Below are positions 50,711 through 62,541 of a stretch of 64,000 nucleotides of DNA, piece by piece; positions within the stretch are counted from its first letter, which is position 1, and each line of letters opens with the position of its first letter. A model generated the notes under the pieces. The model searched no databases. It was not told the DNA's origin and was given only the letters and a program-made list of their open reading frames with translations. This DNA is from Tethya wilhelma (lineage: Eukaryota; Porifera; Demospongiae; Tethyida; Tethyidae). The position numbers were made by a program, and so were the translations under genes. The stretch covers positions 4,316,619 through 4,380,618 of the forward strand of contig CAXIPT010000006.1 in NCBI GenBank assembly GCA_964030475.1, in the 5' to 3' direction.

Positions 50711-53700
50711 CTGCTCTTGCTGTCCGTCCAACTCTATGGGTGTAGTCCTTTGAGCTAGCTGGCACGTTAGCATTGATGACTACATCCACAGTGGGGATAT
50801 CAAGACCTCTGAAGGGATAAAAAAATCAAGGATTGAGTAATGTAAAAATCAGTCAAGCAAGTTCTACCTGCTTGCCACGTCCGTTGAAACTAGTATTCTT
50901 ACAAGTCCAGATTTGAATTTTGCTAATGATGCTAACCTTTGACCCTGTCATCATCACATAACAATAAGAGTATATTATAAATAATTGTTATTAACCCTTT
51001 GCTGACTGACACATGTACACAAACTTGTGAGAGGAGAGAGTGAAGTGCTACACAGAGTAGCTCCAGATGACGGAATAGTAGTGCATACACTTGACAACTT
51101 CTACAGGAAACATACACACACAGACACACATACACAAATGGTGCATTGATTCACCAACCATGATACTGCATTATAAGATCTTGAACCTCACCTACAAGTT
51201 GGTGTGAACACCATTATGGTCTTCTTCTCCTCATCGTGGAGATGTTCTAATAAGTGAACCAGATAGCAATCTTTGACCTTTGGAAATAGAGAAGGCAATC
51301 AGGATTATGAAATGGTACACTCTGAATGTATGCAAGTGTGTTAGTGTGGGTGGGTGAGTGTGTGAGTACAAACCTTGGATGGCATTAGAATGTATCTCTG
51401 ATCTAACTCATCCACAGTTGCAACTCTAAAATGAAAGATAAAAACAAACATTGTGATTATACAGCACACACTTTGAGGCTAAGAGAAAGAGACAAATGGA
51501 GAGCTATTTCCAAGAAAAAAGGAACATGGGAACAATCCTTGAAGGCTACACAGGTAGACTGACTCACTCTGCTGGTGCCTGCCAGTAGAATGGCTGGTCG
51601 AGAGCCACCTCCCTCAGTCTACTCAGAGTGTCTGTGAGTGTAGCACTGAACAGCAGTGTCTGTCTCTTTGAAGGTAGGCCATCAAATATCACCTCCAAGT
51701 CCTCCTCAAAGCTAGCATCCAGTAGCCTGTCAGCTTCATCCAGCACCTAGGAAAGAAGAAGAAGATTACTATTGTTATAATTATAGAAGATTCCATGGTC
51801 AGAGATACTTGGCCACAAGAATTCCATGCAAACAAGCTTTTGCTGTAAAGAGATGTCTGATTACCTAGTACAGTGTTTAAACTTTTCATACAAGAAAACT
51901 TTTTTTTTTTGCTGATCTACGAAAATGGTCATTTTTGTACATGGAGAGTCTAGCTATATTATATAACCTATATATCATAGCCATCTTATATACACCCATT
52001 CTCAAGACTCAGGGCTAGGGGAGCCAAACAAGAAGATTTGGTCAAAGGTAGTTTGTTGTCACAATAATATCCTTGTTCAAAGAATAGCACTTGAGTCTTG
52101 GGAGGACAGTAGCATCCATAGTGGGAGAGAATGTGTTGCTGTTGTGTCAGGTGTGTGCACTGTGACTGTGTGTTGGAGTGACAGTGAACTATGAAGGAAA
52201 TGATAAAGAATGGTCAATGTTCTGTGATGCATGTGGCTGTGTGTTGGAGTTGGTGGAGGACTATAAAGGAAATTTTCATCATTGATACCTTATAGCTAGA
52301 AATTTTCAAGGAGTATAAATTTCACAGTTTTCATGAATCGCCATCAATTTGCAAAAATTTTACCCTCAAAAAATTCGGCATCGTATTGCAATATACATGG
52401 GGCAGGGCTACTCGATCCTTGAAATAAAATTGCCCAAATTTTGCAACTATACCTTTCCACTAAAATATTACTCCTCAAAAATTTCTAGCTATATTATAGT
52501 TTGTTGGAAAACAACTCCATTTAAGGGAACAACACACTGTTGTTGTGCCAGGTGTGTGCAATCATGCATGTGGCTGTATGTGTGTTGGAGTGGTAGTGTA
52601 CTAGAAAGGAAATGGTCATTATCTTCTGATAACATCACTACAGTGAGGTCTCATGTGAGTTACTATGGAATGGAGGAAATCATAGTGCTTCATTGACCCA
52701 CAGACTCTCAGTCTGCAGTGCTAGTGAGCAAGGTCACTGAGCAGGGCTTCTAGCTAGCATAGCTAGTGGCCTTCATGGCGACCAGACTAAAGTCCATCTG
52801 GTTTGAGAATGCTGGTAGAAAAACTTGAATAACTTTCTAAATATCCAACCGATTTCAAAATTTCAAGCACCATTAGAAAGTGCTCGCTCTCCCCGTTCTT
52901 TTGGTTGCTTTTCCAGCTTCCTACGCCTTACCAGTCAAAAGTTAGCTATTTGCGTCATATAACAATGAATCTCATTATTTCACTTCTGGTGGCATTCTCA
53001 AACCAGATGGACTTTAGTTGCTGGCCATATGTACATCTAATATAGTTGGTAAAGGTTGCCATGCATTGGTGCAAATTTAAAAGTAATTAAGAGAGAGATA
53101 CAGGCACTACCTCCTCCCCTCTTTAGCTACATACAAATGGGCTATAAAACTACCAATTTTCTACTTATATCAGACTATATTTAAACATTTTAGCAAACCT
53201 CCTGACTTTTTGATTTAACCCCACTTCCCTCCATTCTTTTACATTTGTCCTGGGGGCCCACACTAGGACTCATATTGACCCTTTACCAGTCAGTCTCAGA
53301 GTTAGCTACAAGTGCAAACACATGTAGTTGGATGCTTAGAATAAGGTCAGCTGTTGAAAGATACTGTCATCACTGTCAGTTCCACTGCCTAACACATTAC
53401 ATTTTGATGACCTTTACCAATCGATCACATGAGCCCATACCTCAATGACTGGCCTCAGAGTGACCAGCAGTAGAGCTAGTGACGCACAACAGTTGGGGAC
53501 CAGGAAATGTAAAACACTTCAGCTAAACTACTGTAACTCTTCAACATAAATTATAATGTTACATTAACTTACAGTGTTTTCTGTCGAGGTCACAATAGGC
53601 TGAGGGGGGAATCCCCATCATCATGAGGCTACCTACAGGCCTGCCTCGTTTGCCGGCACATTTCAACTCCAGCTCCTCCTTTCCTTCCCAGACTCTTGAA

Positions 53701-54767
53701 GGTCCACATGATTATTGTTTCATCGTGGCTCTTGGCCAGTTCACAGGTCATGACAACATATGAGGTTCAATCTCTTGAGCTCCTAAAGATCTTGTGGACA
53801 GACTTCATACCTACATTTAGATAACATAATACAGTAATTGCACAAATGATACACTTGCACATGTACACACACTACCTGAAGTCTTACTGTCTTCTCCAGC
53901 TTTCAATGTTCAGTTTTGCTTGTATCACTCTCATATGTTTCATCACTGAGGGGCTGCTCACTCTCAGCTGGGAATGAGTGGTAGGAGGGGTCCAAAGGAA
54001 TGATTCTTGAAGTAGTTCTGTGTTAGGTCTTACTAGGAATTTGATTCTCTTCAGTGAGACTGTATCTGTGCTCTTGAGGTGGTCCGCCAATCTACCGGGT
54101 GTTGCTATGACAACATGAGGTCTCTGGGCCAATTGCAGGCCCTGTTTCATCATATCTACAAAAATGAAACTATGAAAGATAAATCACGCTGGTTTACTAG
54201 CAGAAACATAAGTTCTAAACAGAGCTATTTTGTAACTAAAAGTTTGGATAACATATCTCGTTCTTCAAGCAGACTTCACTCACTGACCCACTCCTCCCAC
54301 TATGACAGCATCCTTCAGACCAATGTGCCTACCAAACACTCTGAACTGATTGGCTATCTGGAAGGCCAGCTCCCTGGACAAGAAACAAGCAAATAAACAA
54401 ACAAATTCAAACCTCACCTCCACCCAAGCTATGTGACTCTGAGCGTGTTTCACCTTGTGGGTGTGATGATGAGTGCAAACACTCCGTAGGGGTCAACTGA
54501 GAGGTGGTGAAGAATGGGGAGGGCAAATGCTGCCGTCTTACCACTACCAGTTTTAGCACATCCAATACAATCCTTACCTAGAGCGTATAAATAATTTGTA
54601 GGTTTTATGTTATTATTCAGAAATTTATAAGCTTAATAGATTTTACCACTTAAAATAGGTGGGATGCTGTTTAGCTGAACAGGTGTCGGTTCTTTAAATC
54701 CAACTGCCGAGATCTGCCGAACTAGCCAGTCGCTGAGACCAAGAGATTCGAATGATTTGCTGGTCAT
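50711..54767 (-). CDS. DDX49: DEAD-box RNA helicase DDX49 (Dbp8), 3' end missing
   Basis: Starts at 54767 ([20 protein letters not shown]) and runs on the minus strand. Helicase motifs in order across exons: Q motif GFKEPTPVQ; motif [12 protein letters not shown]; Ia [11 protein letters not shown]; Ib [41 protein letters not shown]; then [24 protein letters not shown] (IV region), [17 protein letters not shown] (V) and [10 protein letters not shown] (VI). The combination, including [20 protein letters not shown], matches DDX49, which acts in early pre-rRNA processing for the 40S subunit. One intron is long (about 51750-54034). Everything after motif VI would lie in the 49919-50617 gap. The start is 141 bp from the secreted metalloprotease gene on the other strand. 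Confidence 0.94.
52647..52714. repeat. Dispersed repeat, copy A
   Basis: GGTCTCATGTGAGTTACTAT to CACAGACTCTCAGTCT, about 68 bp; a close copy lies at 57315-57381. Confidence 0.75.
52786..53018. mobile_element. MITE with perfect 27-bp inverted ends
   Basis: 233 bp. Left arm 52786-52812 begins ACTAAAGTCCATCTGGTTTG; right arm 52992-53018 is its exact reverse complement. The outer bases are weakly symmetrical too (GGCGACCAG / CTGGCC). Perfect arms suggest a recent insertion. Confidence 0.85.
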
Positions 54768-54908
54768 GTTTCCAGCCAACAGTTGTGAAATTTTCTACAC
54801 GCTGAATGGTACGGGTCGTCAAGAAATGCCAGCTCAGCACTTTTTCGGCGTAGAAGTTTTTACTGCGCATGCGCTCTGCTCCTGCATTACAGCGAAAAGA
54901 AATCAACA
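54768..54908. promoter_or_regulatory. Likely shared divergent promoter, DDX49/metalloprotease
   Basis: 141 bp between opposite start codons, with TGCGCATGCGC (54863-54873), a perfect NRF1-type palindromic site common in promoters of housekeeping genes. Confidence 0.55.
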
Positions 54909-55961
54909 ATGAAGGCCACAGTGCTAACCGTCCTGTGCTTCCTACCACTGTTGGTACACTGTAAATATAGATTTCTCGCTATCTCTTCACTGCAGAACAC
55001 CAGGCTCTCTGTTAGTGGACGGATCCTATGCCAGGTTGATGGCACTGCATACCCCGTGCAGTTTGCAAGCATTGAATTGAAAGGCACAAACGACAACAGC
55101 TTTTTCAGCAGGAGGTCAGAGTATGGCTCCACTGAGACATCAAGCTCAGGAGAGTTCACGATAGACTTTGAGGTCTCCAATAACATCAGACCCTGGCTGT
55201 ACATTGAGGTGGAGTACTCTTACGATGGGCTGTATGGAGAGATGGAGGTCAAGTCTGAGATACTGGGAGAAGAGAGAGTCGATAAAATGCCCATCCAGCA
55301 CAGCTGGTCTAGCTTCTCGATCAGAATGGGTGATGTCACCTTTGAGAATGACCACTGCAGAGCGTATGTCATGACGTACTTGGCTATGGAAGATTACGCC
55401 ATGCGAACCAGAGGAAAGTCACTGCCTTACGATGAACTGGAGGTGATCACCAAGGCTCCGCTGCATGCAGGAACGCCATACTCAACAACAGACAAGATAA
55501 GAATCCCCTCTGGCTATCCTTATGGATATAAAACAGCTAAACATGAGCTTGCACACACTGTATGGCACTCATTGGTAAGCCAGTTATAATAGCAACCATT
55601 AACAATGAATACGAACGTGTTTATTTTCATTCAGGATGGGAGTTTTGCCCACTTTCTGTTGGATGTGATTAGGTACAACTACACTCAGCCTCACTACTGT
55701 GGAAAGAGGACCAATGAAGGGTTTGCATTCAACGAGGGATGGGCCCAGTTCTGGTCAGGAGGCTGCACTGAAGGTCTCTATGGAGGGACACTGAGTGATC
55801 ACACCATTGAAGGAAATGTGGCTCAGTTGCTAAGGAGGTTGATGCAGCGTTGTAGAAGCACTTACAGGCAGCTGGTGGAAGTATTGGAGGAGAATGAAGG
55901 AGACATCCACAGCTTTAAGGAGTTTGCTAGAGCCCACAATAACTTGTACAGGTGTATGTAG
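54909..55961 (+). CDS. Secreted putative zinc metalloprotease with N-terminal beta domain
   Basis: Two exons (54909-55574, 55635-55961) join to 330 residues. Signal peptide: MKATVLTVLCFLPLLVHC. Residues ~30-125 (VSGRILCQVDGTAYPVQFAS, SSSGEFTIDFEV) resemble a transthyretin-like or carboxypeptidase-regulatory beta sandwich. The second half has HELAHTVWH, an HExxH zinc site, and about 45 residues on NEGFAFNEGWAQFW, where the Glu of EGWA would be the third ligand of a gluzincin. Cysteines (CGKR, GGCTE, QRC, YRCM) suggest disulfides. I do not recognise a named family. Splice sites CATTG|GTAAGC and TTCAG|GATGG are good. The following TAG and spacer define the end. Confidence 0.75.
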
Positions 55962-56298
55962 GACACCAAGGTATACAACGTCATAGAATATAGTTACTCT
56001 TAAGATATATACTTAGAAATCTGTGTTATTCAGAAACTGTAGTTGATAGATAAAGGTGTATGACTTAAAAACACTGAAAGTGTAGTGGGTAGAAACTATA
56101 TAGAAAGTTTGAAAAACAACTGACAATAATTAAACAAATTGTATTATTAATTTTTACTGTGACCTACAAACAACTGTATTCAACATGTATGCATGCACTT
56201 TAACTTCAGAGATGTTTGAAGAAAACTATTGATCAACTACTATATTAGTAGATTATTTTGGTGGATGTATAGATTGTAAAATAAATATCATGTTTAAT

Positions 56299-56342
56299 CA
56301 TAGATAATTAACACTACGTAAACGTAGTGTTAATTATCTATG
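56299..56342. other. 44-bp near-perfect palindrome
   Basis: Two 21-base arms, left CATAGATAATTAACACTACG followed by T, right its exact reverse complement, separated only by AA. No related copy in the window. Confidence 0.9.
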
Positions 56343-57314
56343 GTTTAATACCATCTTGCCCTGTATGTGTGCATGGTGACTCCACTATTACAGGATCTTT
56401 TAAGCTATTGTTGACTGCATTTCATTGTTAACCTTAACCAGAGCCAGAGGCTGTAGCTCTAGAGCCGCTACTCTGTTGGTTTGTACTCCAACTATAACGA
56501 TAAGATTGTTGTGGGTGCACCTGTGTCTTTAAAGAGAAAATGAACTAATACATCTGGTGGTGAAGAATATAAGCTAGATTAAGGAAACTGAATTGAAAAC
56601 TGTAGAATCTTATCATAATCAGCCATTAGCAGTAGGCAATTAATTAACACTAAAATAGTTGGAAATAGTTGGAATTGAGATTGTAATCACATCGATTACT
56701 ATTGAAGCCAGGCTCTGGCCAAACTGAGCAAAAAATTTGAGCAACACGATGGTGGTAAAATTTGATAAAACATGGAAATGGTCGCTAAAATTATAAGTTA
56801 ACCGGCTGCGCATGCGTAGTGGAGGAAATTGGGAGGGTGGGGCTCACATAAAATCAGGCGCGCGCGGCGAGTGAACAGTTGGAACAAAAGCAGCAGTTGA
56901 GTGAGTTTGTTTGCAAAAGTCTGTCAGTTTAGATACAGTTCTTGTAAAGAAAATTGTGTGAACTATGAACAAGAAATTGTTGACAGTGACCGAGGTAGGT
57001 GAAGTCAATAAAAGTTGAAGTTGTGTCACACAAAAAAAAGGGGGGGGGGGGAAAGTTATAAGCAACTTGCCTGAATGGCAGCTGCCTACAAAAGATTTCA
57101 TTTTGCCAAAAAGGCAAACTTTTCATCTTTAAAACAGCAATTAATTATGAAAAACAATGTTCATTTGGGTGGGATTGAGTAGACTCAGTAGAGCCATGTC
57201 ACCATGTGACTCTAAAAGGCCTCTACAGCTAACACTGCCTGTTTCTGTAGCCATGCAGTGAGTCAGACAAAAGCTATAGCTATCAGAAATTTTTGCATGG
57301 GTTGAACAGGCATT

Positions 57315-57381
57315 GGTCTCATGTGAGTTACTGTGGAATGGAAGATATCAAATGCTTCATTGACCCACAGACTCTCAGTCT
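57315..57381. repeat. Dispersed repeat, copy B
   Basis: About 67 bp closely matching 52647-52714 (CTTCATTGACCCACAGACTC shared). Confidence 0.75.
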
Positions 57382-57887
57382 CCATGGAGTACTCTAGACA
57401 AGTTAATAAATTGAGTAACAATTATTTGGTTTTATTAAGTCAGCTAATAAAAATAGTTGGTAATGGTCATCACAAGAGTAAGTCACTGAATTTATAACCT
57501 ACTATCACAGCTATCTTTACCAGTACTAGTACATGAATGCAATTCTTCTCAGTACATTCAAATGTGGGGGTAAATGTAAAAGGAATTTGATGTAGCAAAA
57601 CAGACACACATACAATTACCACACTATCTATCTGCACGAGCATTTTTCAGTCACATTACAGTACCTGATTGACTGACATCACCAGCAAATGAGCTAAGAA
57701 TAGCCTGGCATAGCTTGGCTCCCAAGGTATGCAGACAATGATATAAATAGACACAATGTTATGGGCACACACATCTGCTTGCCAGGTATTAAGGAGACAC
57801 ATTACAGTTCTTTATCCACAACTAAATGCATGCTAACTCAGCTACCCATCCAGGCAGTTGATACAAGCTCAGGCTTATCCTCAAAAC

Positions 57888-58906
57888 ATGAAGCAGCTGG
57901 TTATTCTCTTGTTGGTGCTGTCTCTGTCAAAGGAGGGAGCAGGCACTCATCTTGAGACTTGTGACTGTCATGAGATCACAGCCGTTGTCAATGCCACTGT
58001 ACAAGAGGCTGTGGCTGGACTTGAAGAGAAACTGAACACTCTCATCGCCAAAGATAATGAAGAGAAAACCAAGGACCTTGAATCAACATTATCTGAAACA
58101 ATTAAAAGCGCCTTGCAACCTATAAAAGCACATCTAGACTACCACCTCCCTCTTGTTCAATCTGGTACATCTGAAGAAAATCCTGCTGCTTCTTGCAAGA
58201 CACTCAAAGAACAGTATCCATTTACAACCTCAGGTTACTACTGGGTCAAAGCTGGTGAAGATGGCACTCTTGTTAGAGTGTACTGTGACATGACTCGCAG
58301 CTGTGGTGGCCTCACTGGAGGCTGGATGAAGGTGGCTGATTTGGACATGAGGAACACCAGCCAGAACTGCCCCAGTGGGTTCTACTATAGGAGCTCACCA
58401 AAGAGAGTGTGTGATATAACAAGTGATAGTTGTGTTAGTGAGGAATACAGTGTTCATGATATCCAGTACAACCATGTCTGTGGGAGGGTCATTGCCTATC
58501 AGTTTAAGACACCTATTGCATTTTACGACTATAATAACCATCCAAGCAATCACAACTATAATAATATCGATGGTCATTACGTGTTTGGTGTGAGTCTGAC
58601 TCATGGCAGGGTGAACCATCGTACGCATATTTGGACTTTTGTTGGATCTTCAGATGAAACTACATATCGCCCAGATTTCAAATGTCCTTGTATAAACACC
58701 AATGTTCAACCATTAAGTGTTCCAAGCTTTATAGGAAATGACTATTTCTGTGACACAGCTCAAAGCAGCCGCTACAATCATCAGCCAGTGGTCCATCCCA
58801 ATGACCCCCTCTGGGACGGACAGGGCTGTGGACTAACCAATGCCTGCTGTACCTTCCCCAGTGACCAGGTGAAGCCTCCATGGTTCTACAAACACCTCTC
58901 CCAAGG
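57888..58906 (+). CDS. Secreted fibrinogen-like protein, 3' end lost at assembly junction
   Basis: At least 339 residues in one exon. Start chosen at the ATG at 57888, giving a signal peptide (MKQLVILLLVLSLSKEGAGT). Residues ~20-100 are predicted coiled coil (ATVQEAVAGLEEKLNTLIAK). From ~110 a fibrinogen-like module starts: SCKTLKEQYPFTTSGYYWVK, LVRVYCDMTRSCGGLTGGWM, with many paired cysteines (CPCIN, GQGCGLTNACC). The first part fits the start of fibrinogen-related domains; the remainder is a diverged, Tyr/Asn/His-rich version. The sequence ends in YKHLSQ at an N (58907) followed by (TC)n, so the true end is missing. Family members are lectin-like or extracellular matrix proteins. Confidence 0.75.
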
Positions 58907-58907
58907 N

Positions 58908-58949
<42 letters not shown>

Positions 58950-58961
58950 GGTTGGTGATCN
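58907..58961. repeat. (TC)n tract bounded by ambiguous bases
   Basis: Ns at 58907 and 58961 flank TC repeats ending in TAG. The left side belongs to a fibrinogen-like exon, the right to exon 2 of a TRF-like gene, so sequence is almost certainly missing here. Confidence 0.85.
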
Positions 58962-59846
58962 TTCCGGAGTCAGATTTGAACGCTCAGACTCTTAAAGTTG
59001 CCAAGCTGATTGGACTACTAGAGACTCTGAAGCAATGTTCCATTGCGAAATGTGATGCTGGATCTTTCCATAACTTGGTGAAGCTCCTAGCCTGTCTGAG
59101 AGTGTTTCCAGAAATCAAGGAAGATGAGGAGAAACAACAACTCATTCAAGAGCTTCAAGAGAAGGCACAGAGATATGTGAGTCAACAGAGAAGAATAAAG
59201 ATTATAGTGAATTTATGATTTTAAAGTATCACAACAGACCATTGGTGACTCATATACCATTTAATACACCTCTGCAATAAATCACACATCTTTAGTGTAG
59301 TTAATTTGCTATTTTTTACAGGCTAGTCAGTTACCATTCACTGAAACGGACAACAATACATTTTCAGAGTTTCACGAACAGATCAAAGAACTCATCAGAA
59401 GTCGATTCCTCGACAACGACCACAGAGAACAAGAAAGAGAGGAAACCACAAGCCAAGAAGATACGACACCAACTATTAAAACTGAACCACAAATGGCCTA
59501 TCCTGATTGTCTACCACTACCACCGGAAGAAGAAGGCTCATCACTCATTGATCAGGTGAAAGAGGAACAGAGTGAGCCATCAACAGAGAGTGCAAGAGAA
59601 GAGGAGGAGGAAGAGGAGAGCAGTGACAGTGGGCAGAGTGTGGGAGGTTTAGTGAAGCAAGAACAAGAAGAAGAGTTAACGTTTGGCGACCTCCACCAAA
59701 TACCAGAGGAAGGGACTAGGTTAGTACCGCCTTGCTTGCATTCTTTTATAAATTTTCAAGGTGTCAGTGAGTAGACATTGTACAGAATTGCAATGGACAA
59801 TCAAAATATACATAAAATTTCACATGTTTAAGTATGATTGTATATA

Positions 59847-59889
<43 letters not shown>

Positions 59890-60469
59890 TAGTCACGGAA
59901 TGTTTGCCAAGATGTTTGCCAAGGAGGACAATGAGAACAGTCCATTGGACTACCTCCAGTGGAGCAGTGAAGAGTCTGGGGACTTTGAACCCTCCTGCTC
60001 CAAAGGTAAACTAATAATCTTGGTAAAGTTTGAATGTAAATGTTTATTTTGTGCTGAATTTTCAGAGGTAGATTTCAACAATACAGTAAAGGGTGTCCTT
60101 TATAATAAGAAGTGCTGAATCAATAGTGTTTCAATCATTTTGTACATTCAGTTTTAGTGGTGTGTTCTTATCAAATACATAGCACACTATTATTTAGTGT
60201 ATTTTCTCCTATCACTCATTTCCTGTCTGTTCACTAATGCAGCTAAGAGGAAATCTAAACGAGCATTGTCCCCTGCCGAATATATCCCCAAGAAGCGTTT
60301 TCGGCGGGTAGAATGGAGTGCTGATGAGATTGAATATTTGAAGGAAGGAGTGGAGAAGCTGGGAGTTGGCAAGTGGTCGCAGATCTTGAGACAGTATCCG
60401 TTTAATGGACGTTCAAATGTGGACTTGAAGGACAAGTGGCGCAACTTACAGGGAACACGGTACAAGTAA
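58951..60469 (+). CDS. Telobox Myb protein, TRF-like copy 1 (5' exon missing)
   Basis: Readable exons: 58951-59176, 59332-59719, 59893-60005, 60243-60469. The first readable exon (ESDLNAQTLKVAKLIGLLET to QELQEKAQRY) aligns with exon 2 of the two downstream genes; their exon 1 has no counterpart here because of the junction at 58907-58961, and the frame of the first few codons is unsure. A Glu/Ser-rich middle contains KTEP and VKEE, sumoylation-like motifs. The C-terminus is a Myb domain: FRRVEWSADEIEYLKEGVEK, GKWSQILRQYPFNGR, then VDLKDKWRNLQ, the telobox found in telomere-repeat-binding Myb proteins. This predicts binding to TTAGGG DNA; the N-terminal helical part would be the TRFH-equivalent, which sequence alone does not prove. 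Confidence 0.82.
59851..59888. repeat. (AC)n microsatellite
   Basis: AC run ending a few bases before the TTAG acceptor of the third readable exon. Confidence 0.9.
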
Positions 60470-60720
60470 AATCGGCTGGGCGATATTTTAGACAATTGTT
60501 TGGTCGTGACTCGAACCACCACTTGTTGCAACCATTTGAACTCTTATTGATCATTGATGTACAGCAATCTCATTCTTCATATTTTTTGACTATATATTTA
60601 TTCCGTTTTTCAGTCATAATCTCATTGCTGCTGGTTTATTTCTTTAGCCTACTGCGCATGCGTATTAATTCGGGGTCAAAGTTCGAATGAAATTTAATTT
60701 TGGCGGTCTGGACATGAAAC

Positions 60721-61329
60721 ATGAATGGCCAGAGTCCTGATGAAGATACTCTACTATTGGAGGGCGGAGAAGCTTCAGGGGTTCGTGAGGTTACTACTGA
60801 TGAGTTCTCGGGTTGTCTGAGAGCCACCGCCGACGTATTTTTCGACGCTCTCGTGCAAGTGGACTCCAAGAGTAGCCTCCAGCTCATCAATCACATGTCA
60901 GAGAAGATAGCGTTGATGATTATTGAGCATCACGTCAAGAATGCACACTCCACCTCGTATCTGCAATCCTCTACTGACGTCCGCTGGATAAACATACTCC
61001 AAGGTAGGTAGAGATATAGCATCATACATATTTTTAATAGTAGGGGGTACGTATGACAGTTTTCATAAAAGTGTACACGATTTCTGTTTCCGTAGGCTTC
61101 ACTTCATCCATTCTACCATCAAAACTGACCACCCAGACTCTTCATTTGTTAACGATAGTCGATATCTTAGAGAACATCAATCTGTGTAAGAGAGATCTCT
61201 ATGAGACAAAGACTTTTTACGACCTTTATCAACTCCTGTCGTCCATGAGTTGGTTCGAGGAATTACAGGAGGACGCTTACCATCAGAAGATCATCCGCGA
61301 GCTTCAGGAGGAGACAAGAAACCAGGTAT

Positions 61330-61365
<36 letters not shown>

Positions 61366-62322
61366 TGTACACATACACACAAATAAACACATTCACTCAT
61401 GTATAAAAAACACTCACACACTGGCACTCATGCTCACTCATAGTGACACATATGATATCTATGTATTCATACATACACATATACATACACCCAGGAACTC
61501 ATGTGCCACCATTCCATCACTAGAAACATGGGTAGACAGGATGTAAAGACTTTTTGTGACAGTCATCCTCTTTCAGAATTTTGTTTAAAAACGATCAAGT
61601 TCATCTCTTCTGTTGTCGAGGAGAAATTTAACAACCAAGGGGTCAAAGTTCACACCACGAGTTCATCATCGCATGATCTTCCTTCAGAACAGAACACACC
61701 CTCAGAAAATAATTTATTTGATCTCGACAAACATTCTTGGGCCGAAACCACCTCCCAACCCAGTCTGGACTCTGAATCGGATATCGAAGATTCTGATGTT
61801 CATTCTAGTAGTAGTCAAGAGGAGGACAGTGATCTTGTTGACACTTCATGTCATCTTCCAGATACTCCTTCTGGTGATAAGATGTGTAGTTCTAGAAGGA
61901 GAGATAGAAAGACTTTAACTCTCAAATCCAGTCCGAATCAAAGAAGCCAATGGACTTCTGAAGAACTAGCCTACCTAAGAAAGGGAGCGAAGAAGCACCA
62001 CGGTCACGGGAGATGGATGAAAATCTCTCAAATGTTTCCCTTTCAGCACCGCTCTCCGATGGCTCTCAAAGCAAAGTGGCGTATAATTGCTACCGAAGAA
62101 AAGGCAAGACGGCCGGTGGTGAAGGCTAAAGACCCACGCCTAAAGCTCAGAAAAAGAATGGCGTGGAGTGAGAAAGAAGTGGAATGGCTTGAGAAAGGCG
62201 TTAAAACTTACGGTAGCAAGAATTGGCAAAAGATTATAGAAAGCTACCCCTTTCCTTTAGGCACGACGAAAATAAGACTGGCCAAAAAGTGGTACAGTCT
62301 TCATGGGCCAGGGAAGCATTAA
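60721..62322 (+). CDS. Double-Myb protein, TRF-like copy 2
   Basis: Three exons (60721-61003, 61096-61325, 61495-62322) join to 446 residues. Exon 1 (ATADVFFDALVQVDSKSSLQ) and exon 2 (LLTIVDILENINLCKRDLYE to IIRELQEETRNQ) form a helical N-terminal domain shared with its neighbours. After an acidic Ser-rich linker (DSESDIEDSDVHSSSSQEED) come two Myb-like repeats: QWTSEELAYLRKGAKKHHGH with KAKWRIIA, and MAWSEKEVEWLEKGVKTYGS, GSKNWQKIIESYPF with LAKKWYSLH. The third-helix telobox is degenerate in both repeats, unlike copy 1. Likely a DNA-binding nuclear protein; telomere binding is less sure than for copy 1. Starts 251 bp after the stop of copy 1. Confidence 0.82.
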
Positions 62323-62541
62323 AGTTAGCACAATATTTTAGTTATCATTTTTCATGTCAGCTCACCCTATTTATACGAAATTGAAAATTATGCGCATGCG
62401 CATAAATTTTCACACGTGTACAAGCCAGCTGGTTCTCTAATCTGCGGTTCACAGAGTCTTCACTGCCACTGGAAAATGGAAAGAACACTTAAATGCGACT
62501 GTATTACCATAGCCTTGCCTAGTGATGGTGAAATACACAAC

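Larger units (their letters stand above)
51752..54033. other. Large DDX49 intron with inserted repeats
   Basis: About 2.3 kb between the exons for motifs Ib and II. Holds the element 52786-53018, a repeat shared with 57315-57381, and loosely repeated GTGTTGGAGTG...AAGGAAAT segments (about 52170-52270 and 52580-52610). No separate gene recognised. Confidence 0.6.
55962..57887. other. Spacer before fibrinogen-like gene
   Basis: Mostly AT-rich with no gene I can support. Contains the near-perfect palindrome 56299-56342, an NRF1-like GCGCATGCG at 56810, a poly-G/A tract near 57032-57052, and a dispersed repeat at 57315-57381. An untranslated 5' exon of the next gene may lie here (57840-57887 reads like an acceptor region). 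Confidence 0.5.

Noticed and set aside
56844..57126. Minus-strand open frames near the poly-G tract
   Set aside because: Low-complexity translation of the homopolymer region without any domain.
60500..60540. Possible tRNA B-box (reverse complement near GACTCGAACC)
   Set aside because: No matching A-box or cloverleaf stems around it that I could fold.
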